A DNA stretch of 64,000 nucleotides from Terriglobia bacterium (GTDB taxonomy: Bacteria; Acidobacteriota; Terriglobia; Terriglobales; Acidobacteriaceae). This document shows, piece by piece, positions 43,783-50,641 of this stretch. Within the stretch, counting starts at the first letter, position 1; every line of letters begins with the position of its first letter. The stretch spans positions 51,270-115,269 of the forward strand of contig JAIQFF010000001.1 of assembly GCA_020073395.1 (NCBI GenBank), given 5' to 3'. A program made the position numbers and the translations under genes. Below the pieces are notes generated by a model, which had not been told where the DNA came from, did not search any database, and saw only the letters and a program-made list of their open reading frames with translations.

Positions 43783-43819
43783 CTATCCGAACAGATAGCC
43801 ACTCTATCCGCCTGGATAG
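43783..43819. promoter_or_regulatory. Two operator-like repeats CTATC-N6-GATAG spaced by 21 bp
   Basis: CTATC-CGAACA-GATAG (43783-43798) and CTATC-CGCCTG-GATAG (43804-43819) are matching 16-bp palindromes. Their starts are 21 bp apart, two helical turns. A half-site ttatccg precedes them at 43766. The first is also covered by a larger inverted repeat, CTGTTCG/CGAACAG (43775-43794). They sit upstream of the sigma54-activator gene and between it and the candidate RNA gene. Confidence 0.65.
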
Positions 43820-43869
43820 AACGGGGCTCAATTCCGGCCTGAGGCCATCTCCGTATTAAGGCTATAAAA

Positions 43870-44064
43870 TACAGATAAATAATGACTTATGAGAAACAAG
43901 TGCAGTTTGCCACCAGTGTATTGCGATGGCCGAATACGTGCTCTTAAGCGGGCAGCGTTGGCCGGCAAAAAGCGACGGGGGAAGCGCTTTCAGAAGTTCC
44001 GCCGGAAGTTACGCTGGTCGGGAATCCGAGGGACCCCCTCATCGGGTTCCCGATCGCTTTTTTC
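43870..44064 (+). ncRNA. Candidate structured small RNA with its own terminator, class unknown
   Basis: The plus strand holds a set of nested pairings: GCGAT (43923) with ATCGC (44053), CAGCGT with ACGCTG (44011), CCGGC with GCCGG (44001), and AAAGCG with CGCTTT. A terminator stem follows. Flanking genes are all on the minus strand, so the plus-strand terminator has no coding gene to serve. The 5' end is uncertain: a TATAAA (43863-43868) could be the -10 box, giving an RNA of about 190 bases. I could not match it to 6S, SRP, RNase P, tmRNA or a known riboswitch. A translated small protein is unlikely, because no conserved frame or ribosome-binding site is evident. Confidence 0.5.
44018..44063 (+). 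terminator. Intrinsic terminator of the candidate RNA
   Basis: TCGGGAA (44018-44024) pairs perfectly with TTCCCGA (44048-44054), with an inner stem GGG/CCC, and TTTTTT follows at 44058-44063. The T-run is on the plus strand only, so it cannot terminate the minus-strand lhr gene. Confidence 0.65.
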
Positions 44065-44125
44065 ATCCCAACCGCCAAGAACTCACAACTGACAACCGAG
44101 AACTGAATCTAGAGTTTGATTTTTG

Positions 44126-47100
44126 TCACTCGCCCATCGCGGTCAAGCGTTGCGAATCGAGTGCTTCATGCACAACGACCCCATCATGGAAGGTCACAGT
44201 TTTGCCCGAGATGGCAGGGACGCGTTCCCCCGGCAGTAGAATTCCCACCAAATTCAGGGGATCGGCGGCCGACAACACAACCGTCTCTCCCGTGAGCGGC
44301 ATTTTGCGCGTCGCCCGCAACGATTCCACCGCCACCGGTAGGGCAAACTGTTCCCCGAGAAAGCCATCCACGAAACGGCCCCCTCGAATCTCGCCCCGGT
44401 CTTCCAGCCGCCGGAAAGCCATCTGCAATTCGCGCCACTTGGGAAGATTGGTCTCGCGGGCCAGCAAATCACGAAAGACGATGCCGTAGCGTTTCAGCAG
44501 CATCCAGCAGGTCGCCTCCACGGCGCGATTGCGGTCCGCTGCCTGGTCCGTGTACAACAACGCCCAGCGGCCGGTACTGTGCCGGGGCCGTGCCGCCCGC
44601 CCACTGCCTTGCCCGGCGCGGCGCTTGGGATCGATCAGGGAGCGCAGATTGTCGAAACCATCGGCAGTGATCAGACCACCCGCTACCAGTTCCCAGAGGG
44701 AAGTCTCGACCTCAGCCTTCAGCCGCCCCGTGCTACGCACGATGTCAGCGAAAAATGATGCTCCACGCTGCCGCAGGAATTCCAGCACCTGGCGCGCGCC
44801 TTCGCTGAGTCCGCGCGCCTCGGGCTGCTCCGAGTCGGGACGACGATGCGGAGTCATCCAGTCGGCTTCTTCGCGCACGAAAAACGTAATCGGAGCCACA
44901 CTGGTCGGAATCACGCGCCGTTTTCCGGCCACGGTGTCATCAAGAGTCGCGGGATGGGGAGACAGCCGCCCCCAACCTACAGCGCCGGTAAGACACAGTT
45001 GGTCGAGCCACTTGGGGTCGTAGTTGACAATCCGCCGGCCCAGAATCTGCCGCTCCCAGGCATTGGCGGGAATTTCAAATCCCTGCAACTGCCGCAGCAC
45101 GTCAAGCGTGGCGCGTTCACCCTGAACTTGTGCTCCGGACGCGACATGCTGCCAGCGCAGGAGCCAGCGCATGAATTGTGCCGCCGTGACCGGTTCAATC
45201 TGCTTGCGCAACGTGGCCACAGTCAGCCGGTGAATGCGCGCCAGCAAGCGCCGCTCGCACCACTCCAGTTCGGGTGGATCTGATTGAACCAGCTCTGACT
45301 CATGTGGTCGCGGGCGACTCGCCCGCGAAGCATTGTCGGTAAACTGTCCGCGCAGTACCGCACCAGAGGCTTCCATTCGAAGCAATGCCTTTTCAACCTC
45401 GGACGAAGGAAGCCCGAGCACAGCGCCAAGTTGCGAAGCTGTTGCCGGGCCCAAGTGCGACATCCAACCAGTGACCAGGGCCAGCAGAGCATCGTCGGAA
45501 GACGGTAGAGTCGTCTGAATCTCGGCGACCGGATGATCAAACTCGGCGTCCGGGAACAGCAGTGAGAATGTCCTTGCTCGTTCCGTCGCTACCCAGTAAC
45601 TCACTCCAGCGTGTTGAGCCGGCGCGGCGCGCCCTTGTTCGCGCAGTCTCTCGAAATATTCCTGCCATGCACTGCTTACGTGGGGGCAGCCGCCCTCGGC
45701 TGTCCCGTCGAGTGCAGCTCGACCGTCCTTGCCAGCTTCATTTAAGCCGACCAAACTCAGGGGAGCGGCATCCGCTTGGGCGGGCGAGTCGCCCGCCTCC
45801 ACACGGGCCGGGAAAGCAATCAAGGTGTGTAATACATCGTGTAACTCGTCCGCGTCGCGCACATCGGGCCAGGCTTCTTTCCGCACCTGCGCGATGGCAG
45901 CCTGATCGAGCTTGCCTACTTCCTCCAGCACCGATTCCGGCAGTATGCGACGCATCTCCACGGCGCGGGCCCGCCGTTCCTCGATAGGCGCGTCATCGAG
46001 ATACGCGTAGGGATTTGCGTTCAGAATCTCATGCGAGAATTGCGATGGCACCGGAGTGTCCACCGCCAGGCAACGGATTTGTCCCTGCTGGATGCCGCTC
46101 AGCAGCGCCCGCAGCCCGTCCACATCCATGGCCTCAGTGAGGACATCTTTCATCACTTCCTTTACCAGGGGGTGATCGGGAATCTGAATGTCGCCCACGA
46201 TATTTTCCTGGCACGCGGCCACGTCGGGGAAAACCGATGCCAGCAGATCGTCGGAGCGCATGCGCTGAATCTGCGGCGGAACTTTCTTGCCGCCCTGAAA
46301 GCGCAGCAAGGCCAGAGCGCGATTGGCGTCCCAGCGCCAGCGCGTGCCAAAGAACGGAGAAGCCAGCGCCGCCTGTTCCAGAATCGGTTGCACGGTTTCG
46401 GCGTTGAGGAAATGAAAAACGTCAGCCAGCGGAAAGCTGTGCTGCTCCGCCAGAGCAATATTGAGGCCGTTGTCGGTGGCTGCGGCCTGCAACTCAAAAT
46501 TGAAGCTGCGACAGAAACGCTTGCGCAGGGCCAGGCCCCAGGCTTTGTTGATGCGGCCGCCGTAAGGCGCGTGGATGATCAGTTGCATCCCACCGCCTTC
46601 GTCGAAGAAGCGCTCGGCGATGATCGTGTCCTGAGTGGGGACATCCCCCAGCACAGCACGGCCCTGCAAGATGTACTCGACGGACTGTTCGGCGCCGGAA
46701 TCATCCAGTCCGCATTCTTCCTTTAACCATGCGATGGTTTCGGCAACGGCGGGCTGACTTGCTGAAATCGCGACCGGAGAAGTGTCACGCAGACGGTCGC
46801 TGATTTCTTTACGCAGACCAGCCACGTGTGCCGAAAGCTCCTGGGTGCGTGCCGGGGCCTCGCCTCGCCAGAAGGGAACGCTGGGCGGCGCGCCGTGAGC
46901 GTCTTCCACCAGCACGCGTCCGGACTTGCCCTCCACGCGGCGGATGCGCCACGAGGTGTTGCCCAGCAGCATGATGTCGCCGGCGTTGCTCTCTACCGCA
47001 AAATCTTCGTCGAGAGTGCCGACGACGATGCCGTCCGGCTCGGCGACCACGGTGAAGAGCGCGGTCTCCGGAATAGCGCCGCCGCTGGTGATGGCCGCGA

Positions 47101-48685
47101 GCCGGCTGCCCCGCCGTGGCCGTAGCCTCCGGTTCACCCGGTCGTGATGGATGTATGCGCCGTAGCGCCCGCGCCGCGACGCAATGCCCTCGGAAAGCAT
47201 TTCGAGGATCGAGTTGTAAGTTTCGCGAGAGAGATTGCGATAGGGATAGGCGCGCGTGACCAGGGCGAAGAGTTCATCTTCGTCCAATCCGTCACTTGTC
47301 GCGCCGGGATGCGTAGCGCGGGCATCCTCGCCGGCTGGCCCGAGGGCATCTTGCCCTCGATGGTGAGGGCGGGATGCCCCCACGACAGCCGCCGGGACGG
47401 CGGTGCTACTGGTTGCCGCGCAGGTTGCCACAATCTGCTGCGCCAGAATATCCAACGGAGCATCGGGGATGATCAGCCGGTCCAGATCTCCTTGCCGGAT
47501 GGCGCGCACCAGCGCACCGCATTCCAGCAGATCGTCGCGCGTGCCGGCGAAGAAGCGTCCCTTGGGCACCGCGCCGCGCCAGTGGCCGGAACGGCCCACC
47601 CGCTGCAGGGCGACCGCGATGGCGCGCGGAGAGCTGATCTGCACCGCCAGGTCCACGGTGCCGATATCAATTCCCAGCTCCAGCGATGCCGTCGCTACGA
47701 GAACCTTGACTTTGCCTTCTTTCAATTTCTGTTCCGCGGTGAGGCGCAGCTTGCGCGACAGGCTGCCATGATGCGCGGCTACGTTGTCTTCGCCTAATCG
47801 CTCGCCCAGGTTGTGCGCAATTCGCTCCGCCAGCCGCCTGGTATTGACGAACACCAGCGTGGAACGGTGCTGCTCCACCAGCTCCACCAATCGGTTATAG
47901 ATTTCTTCCCACATCTCGTTGGTGGTGATCGGCCCCAGGGATGAGCCGGGCACTTCCACCGCGAGATCGAGTTTCCGCTTGTGTCCAACATCGACAGTCA
48001 CCGGCGCCGGGCGTCCGTTGCCGGTCAGGAAGTGAGCGACCTCTTCGATGGGCTTTTGAGTGGCAGAGAGTCCGATGCGAACCGGCGTTCGATACGTCAG
48101 CGCCTCCAGTCGCTCCAATGAGAGCGCCAGGTGCGCGCCGCGTTTGTCATCGGCGACTGCGTGGATTTCATCAACGATAACGGTTTCGACATCGCGCAGA
48201 ATCGCGCGACTCTTTTCCGCGGTCAGCAGAATGTAGAGCGACTCGGGCGTGGTGACCAGAATGTGCGGCGGCCGCTTCAGCATCGCCCGGCGCTCGTGCA
48301 TGAGTGTGTCGCCGGTGCGTACCGCGGTGCGAATCTCCGGCATCAGTAGCCCGCGCTCACCCGCCATCTGAAGAATCTCGCTCAACGGCACCTCGAGATT
48401 CTTCTGGATGTCGTTGCCCAACGCCTTCAGCGGCGACACATAAAGAACTTCGGTGCGATCGTGCAGGTCCCCGGCCAAGGCTTTGCAGACTAACCGGTCA
48501 ATGCAGGCGAGAAATGCAGCCAGAGTCTTGCCAGAGCCAGTAGGGGCGGAAATGAGGGTGGTTCGTCCCGCCAGAATATGAGGCCAGCCCTGCTCCTGGG
48601 GCTCCGTCGGCGTGCCAAATTTCCGCACAAACCACTCCGCAACCAGCGGGTGCGCCCAGGCGAGCGAGGAAGGAGAGGAAAACAT
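44126..48685 (-). CDS. lhr: Lhr-type DEAD/DEAH-box helicase
   Basis: This is a very large (1519-residue) superfamily 2 helicase of the Lhr group. It shows APTGSGKT (Walker A), the DEIH box in VIVDEIHAVADDKRG, GLSATQKPIEEVAHFL, and QRVGRSGHWRGAVPKG (motif VI). The Lhr core with a winged helix and the long C-terminal DUF-like region follow. Lhr proteins act in DNA repair and crosslink response. Four stretches are in-frame insertions of palindromic repeats: residues about 426-469, 964-970, 994-1001 and 1120-1126. The ATG at 48685 is preferred to 48703, because an extended -10 box TGTTAGAAT ends eight bases before it. The gene is transcribed divergently from kdsC. Confidence 0.85.
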   Translation of the reverse strand: MFSSPSSLAWAHPLVAEWFVRKFGTPTEPQEQGWPHILAGRTTLISAPTGSGKTLAAFLACIDRLVCKALAGDLHDRTEVLYVSPLKALGNDIQKNLEVPLSEILQMAGERGLLMPEIRTAVRTGDTLMHERRAMLKRPPHILVTTPESLYILLTAEKSRAILRDVETVIVDEIHAVADDKRGAHLALSLERLEALTYRTPVRIGLSATQKPIEEVAHFLTGNGRPAPVTVDVGHKRKLDLAVEVPGSSLGPITTNEMWEEIYNRLVELVEQHRSTLVFVNTRRLAERIAHNLGERLGEDNVAAHHGSLSRKLRLTAEQKLKEGKVKVLVATASLELGIDIGTVDLAVQISSPRAIAVALQRVGRSGHWRGAVPKGRFFAGTRDDLLECGALVRAIRQGDLDRLIIPDAPLDILAQQIVATCAATSSTAVPAAVVGASRPHHRGQDALGPAGEDARATHPGATSDGLDEDELFALVTRAYPYRNLSRETYNSILEMLSEGIASRRGRYGAYIHHDRVNRRLRPRRGSRLAAITSGGAIPETALFTVVAEPDGIVVGTLDEDFAVESNAGDIMLLGNTSWRIRRVEGKSGRVLVEDAHGAPPSVPFWRGEAPARTQELSAHVAGLRKEISDRLRDTSPVAISASQPAVAETIAWLKEECGLDDSGAEQSVEYILQGRAVLGDVPTQDTIIAERFFDEGGGMQLIIHAPYGGRINKAWGLALRKRFCRSFNFELQAAATDNGLNIALAEQHSFPLADVFHFLNAETVQPILEQAALASPFFGTRWRWDANRALALLRFQGGKKVPPQIQRMRSDDLLASVFPDVAACQENIVGDIQIPDHPLVKEVMKDVLTEAMDVDGLRALLSGIQQGQIRCLAVDTPVPSQFSHEILNANPYAYLDDAPIEERRARAVEMRRILPESVLEEVGKLDQAAIAQVRKEAWPDVRDADELHDVLHTLIAFPARVEAGDSPAQADAAPLSLVGLNEAGKDGRAALDGTAEGGCPHVSSAWQEYFERLREQGRAAPAQHAGVSYWVATERARTFSLLFPDAEFDHPVAEIQTTLPSSDDALLALVTGWMSHLGPATASQLGAVLGLPSSEVEKALLRMEASGAVLRGQFTDNASRASRPRPHESELVQSDPPELEWCERRLLARIHRLTVATLRKQIEPVTAAQFMRWLLRWQHVASGAQVQGERATLDVLRQLQGFEIPANAWERQILGRRIVNYDPKWLDQLCLTGAVGWGRLSPHPATLDDTVAGKRRVIPTSVAPITFFVREEADWMTPHRRPDSEQPEARGLSEGARQVLEFLRQRGASFFADIVRSTGRLKAEVETSLWELVAGGLITADGFDNLRSLIDPKRRAGQGSGRAARPRHSTGRWALLYTDQAADRNRAVEATCWMLLKRYGIVFRDLLARETNLPKWRELQMAFRRLEDRGEIRGGRFVDGFLGEQFALPVAVESLRATRKMPLTGETVVLSAADPLNLVGILLPGERVPAISGKTVTFHDGVVVHEALDSQRLTAMGE
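45309..45327. repeat. Palindromic repeat inside lhr (GCGGGCGA-N-TCGCCCGC family)
   Basis: CGCGGGCGA, one base, TCGCCCGCG is a perfect 9-bp inverted repeat. It encodes part of a loop-like RASRPRPHE segment. The same core recurs at 45779. Confidence 0.75.
45683..45706. repeat. Palindromic repeat inside lhr (GGCAGCC/GGCTGTCC)
   Basis: GGGGCAGCC and GGCTGTCCC form an 8-of-9 inverted repeat around GCCCTC. The coding product is DGTAEGGCPHVSS, unlike the surrounding helicase sequence. Confidence 0.6.
45779..45797. repeat. Palindromic repeat inside lhr, second GCGGGCGA-type copy
   Basis: GGCGGGCGA, G, TCGCCCGCC is a perfect 9-bp inverted repeat coding for VEAGDSPAQ within the helicase. It shares its core with the copy at 45309. 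Confidence 0.75.
47279..47410. repeat. Longer repeat element inserted in frame in lhr
   Basis: About 130 bases encode a run low in normal helicase character (STAVPAAVVGASRPHH, then DALGPAGEDARATH). Several internal hairpins are visible (for example GAGGGC with GCCCTC). The helicase alignment resumes at DEDELFALVTRAYPYR. I interpret it as a dispersed repeat captured in the reading frame. Confidence 0.6.
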
Positions 48686-48745
48686 CGTTGGATATTCTAA
48701 CATGGGATTTTCGCAAAATGTTCGCCTACGCGCGAACCACGTGGG

Positions 48746-48783
48746 CCCGGACGCCTCGTCCGGGCGGGCGAGCGAAGCTCGCC
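48746..48783. repeat. Double-hairpin repeat (family B), copy 1
   Basis: CCCGGACG-CCT-CGTCCGGG (48746-48764) is followed by GGCGAGC-GAA-GCTCGCC (48767-48783). The same pair of hairpins occurs at 57095-57133. It lies between the divergent lhr and kdsC genes. Confidence 0.8.
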
Positions 48784-48873
48784 GCAGGTTTTGCGCCGGG
48801 GTGAAGCAGAATACTGGTCTATGGTCGCAGCGAAGCGGCGGAGCTTCGCTGCGCTGCGCCGGAGCCTGAATGC

Positions 48874-48879
48874 TAAAAT
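48874..48879 (+). promoter_or_regulatory. Extended -10 box of kdsC (TGCTAAAAT), leaderless-type
   Basis: TAAAAT (48874-48879), preceded by TGC, lies seven bases before the ATG at 48887. The matching minus-strand box of lhr, TGTTAGAAT, has its TAGAAT at 48699-48694, eight bases before its ATG. No clear -35 box is visible for either. Confidence 0.45.
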
Positions 48880-48886
48880 CCCGGCA

Positions 48887-49480
48887 ATGCCAATAACATC
48901 ATCCGCCAAAGCCCGCGCCAAGAAAATCAAACTGCTTCTCTTCGACGTAGATGGCGTACTCACCGACGGCAAACTTTTTCTCTTTCCCGTTCCCACCAGC
49001 CAATCCAGCGGTCCGGCCTCCGGACCAATCGTAGTTGAAGCCAAAGGCTTCCACGCTCAGGACGGTGCCGGCATTTCGATTGCCCGCATCGCCGGCATCA
49101 AGTCTGGACTCATCACCCGGCGCAACTCTGAAACTGTGGCTCTGCGCGCCCGCGATCTCAAGCTGGAGCAGGTCCACCAGGGCATTCAGAACAAGTTGAA
49201 AGCCTTTCGCGAAATCCTGAGTGCGGAAGGGCTTAGCGCCAGCGAAGTTGCCTTCGTCGGGGACGACGTGATCGATCTTACTGTGATGCGCAACTGCGGT
49301 TTTTCCGTCGCCGTTGCGAACGCCCGCCGCGAGGTCAAGGATGCCGCCCATTACGTGACCCCTCATGCCGGTGGCGATGGGGCCCTGCGGGACGTGATCG
49401 AATTTATCCTGAAGGCGCAAGGAAAGTGGAAACAAGCGGTTGAGAAGTACATCGGGAGGGAAAGCGGGGACAGCAATTAG
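48887..49480 (+). CDS. kdsC: 3-deoxy-D-manno-octulosonate 8-phosphate phosphatase
   Basis: This 197-residue cytoplasmic HAD phosphatase removes phosphate from Kdo-8-phosphate. Its C0-type motif LLLFDVDGVLTDGKL holds the two catalytic aspartates (about residues 20-22). Substrate-binding segments AQDGAGISIARIAGI and SGLITRRNSETVALRA follow, then the metal site FVGDDVIDLTVM. The ATG at 48887 lies directly after an extended -10 box, and the longer open frame upstream runs through repeat DNA. It belongs to the Kdo pathway with kdsD (57533) and kdsA (61055) further along, so the organism should make lipopolysaccharide. Confidence 0.92.
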   Translation: MPITSSAKARAKKIKLLLFDVDGVLTDGKLFLFPVPTSQSSGPASGPIVVEAKGFHAQDGAGISIARIAGIKSGLITRRNSETVALRARDLKLEQVHQGIQNKLKAFREILSAEGLSASEVAFVGDDVIDLTVMRNCGFSVAVANARREVKDAAHYVTPHAGGDGALRDVIEFILKAQGKWKQAVEKYIGRESGDSN

Positions 49481-49774
49481 CACTTGGCAATTAGCCAACC
49501 CATCCGCAGGTTGGGTTGAGCAGATTGTGACTCCGGGAAGTTAATCGCCCGGCATTGGCCAAGTGCCAATTGCCAATCCCCGCGCCGAAGCCACCCGCCC
49601 AGCCAGGCAAACAAAAACCCACCGGTCGTCTGCTTGGGGCGTGCTCGGGTCGACGACCGATGGGCTACCGTTTCTCCTTACTCACCCTGTTGTTTTCAGG
49701 AGTAATTAATTTCTCTAAACCCCGGTCGCCGAGAAAGTTTCGCGGATTTTTGTAAATGTTTGTAAATTCACCGC
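49481..49774. other. Convergent intergenic gap with a hairpin and imperfect repeats
   Basis: Around 49485-49580 imperfect inverted copies of CACTTGGCAATTAGCC occur, as in another dispersed repeat. At 49623-49659 CGGTCGTC pairs perfectly with GACGACCG over a 21-base loop, but no T-run follows directly. No gene is supported here. Confidence 0.5.
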
Positions 49775-50599
49775 TTATTCCGGAATTGCGACTGGCCGGG
49801 CGGCCATGAGTTCGGTAAACCTCGGGTCTTTGCGGAGGGCGGCGAACTCGGAGTCTTTATACACATCCTCAATCCCCTTGTAGCCTTCTTCCATGGCCCG
49901 CCGGAGGTATTGCAGGGAGCGGTCGGCGATCCCGCTTTTGGCGTAGAGCTTGGCCAGCACGTAGTCAAAATGGGCGCGGTCGCCCGGTGATGACATCTGG
50001 GCCAGAACTCCAGTGTGCGAAGTGCGTTCGAAAATATCCGGATCCAGCTGCAGGGCCTGGTTGTAGGCCAGGCTGGCCTTCACGTAGTCCTTCTTGGAGA
50101 AGTACGCTGCCCCTAAATTGCTGAAAAACGAGCCGGAATCCTGGCGCAAGTTAATGGCTTTCTCGTATTCCTTGATGGCTTTTCCGTACTTTTTTTGCAG
50201 ATAGTAAATTACGCCCAGATTGTTGTAGGCGTCGGCAAACTGGCGGTCATTCTTGATTGCACGTTCGAAGTCCTTGCGGGCATCGGCGAAGCGCGCCATC
50301 TGCAATTCGTTGATGCCGATCTTGTTGTAGATCCTGGCGCTGCCGGGCTGTTTTTTCAGCGCAGCCCGGTAATAATCCAGGGCATCCAGGTAGAACTTTT
50401 CGGCCCGCAAGGCGTCGCCGCGAGCTTCCAGGTCAGCGGCTGCGGCATCGGCCGGCGGGGGATCGGCTCGCCGCACTGGCGGCGGACTGATCTCAACCTG
50501 CTCCGAGGAATGAGCTTGAGCAAAATGATGGACCTGAGCCGAAGAAAGAGTGGGGAAAAGCGAGGCAAGCAGGAGGTAAAGCAGATATTGACGACCCAT
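49775..50599 (-). CDS. Exported TPR-repeat protein
   Basis: This 274-residue protein has a signal peptide (YLLYLLLASLFPTLSSA). From about residue 55 it consists of TPR units: EKFYLDALDYYRAALKKQPG, IYNKIGINELQMARFADARK, DAYNNLGVIYYLQKKYGKAIK and NLGAAYFSKKDYVKASLAYN. The C-terminal part (LAKLYAKSGIADRSLQYLRR) continues the pattern. It likely scaffolds periplasmic or outer-membrane assemblies. It lies 42 bases downstream of the penicillin-binding protein gene on the same strand, so a shared transcript and a cell-wall role are plausible but unproven. Confidence 0.85.
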   Translation of the reverse strand: MGRQYLLYLLLASLFPTLSSAQVHHFAQAHSSEQVEISPPPVRRADPPPADAAAADLEARGDALRAEKFYLDALDYYRAALKKQPGSARIYNKIGINELQMARFADARKDFERAIKNDRQFADAYNNLGVIYYLQKKYGKAIKEYEKAINLRQDSGSFFSNLGAAYFSKKDYVKASLAYNQALQLDPDIFERTSHTGVLAQMSSPGDRAHFDYVLAKLYAKSGIADRSLQYLRRAMEEGYKGIEDVYKDSEFAALRKDPRFTELMAARPVAIPE

Positions 50600-50641
50600 A
50601 AGTCCGCTCCTGAAGACAGAGCCAACTCGGCGCGAGCTCGT

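Noticed and set aside
43870-44064. Assignment of the candidate RNA to 6S, SRP, RNase P, tmRNA or a known riboswitch
   Set aside because: None of the conserved sequence blocks of these classes could be found; the pairing looks multi-branched rather than a single long 6S-like hairpin.
43926-44489. Plus-strand open frame overlapping the candidate RNA and the end of lhr
   Set aside because: It has no ribosome-binding site or domain, crosses a strong terminator and overlaps lhr in antisense.
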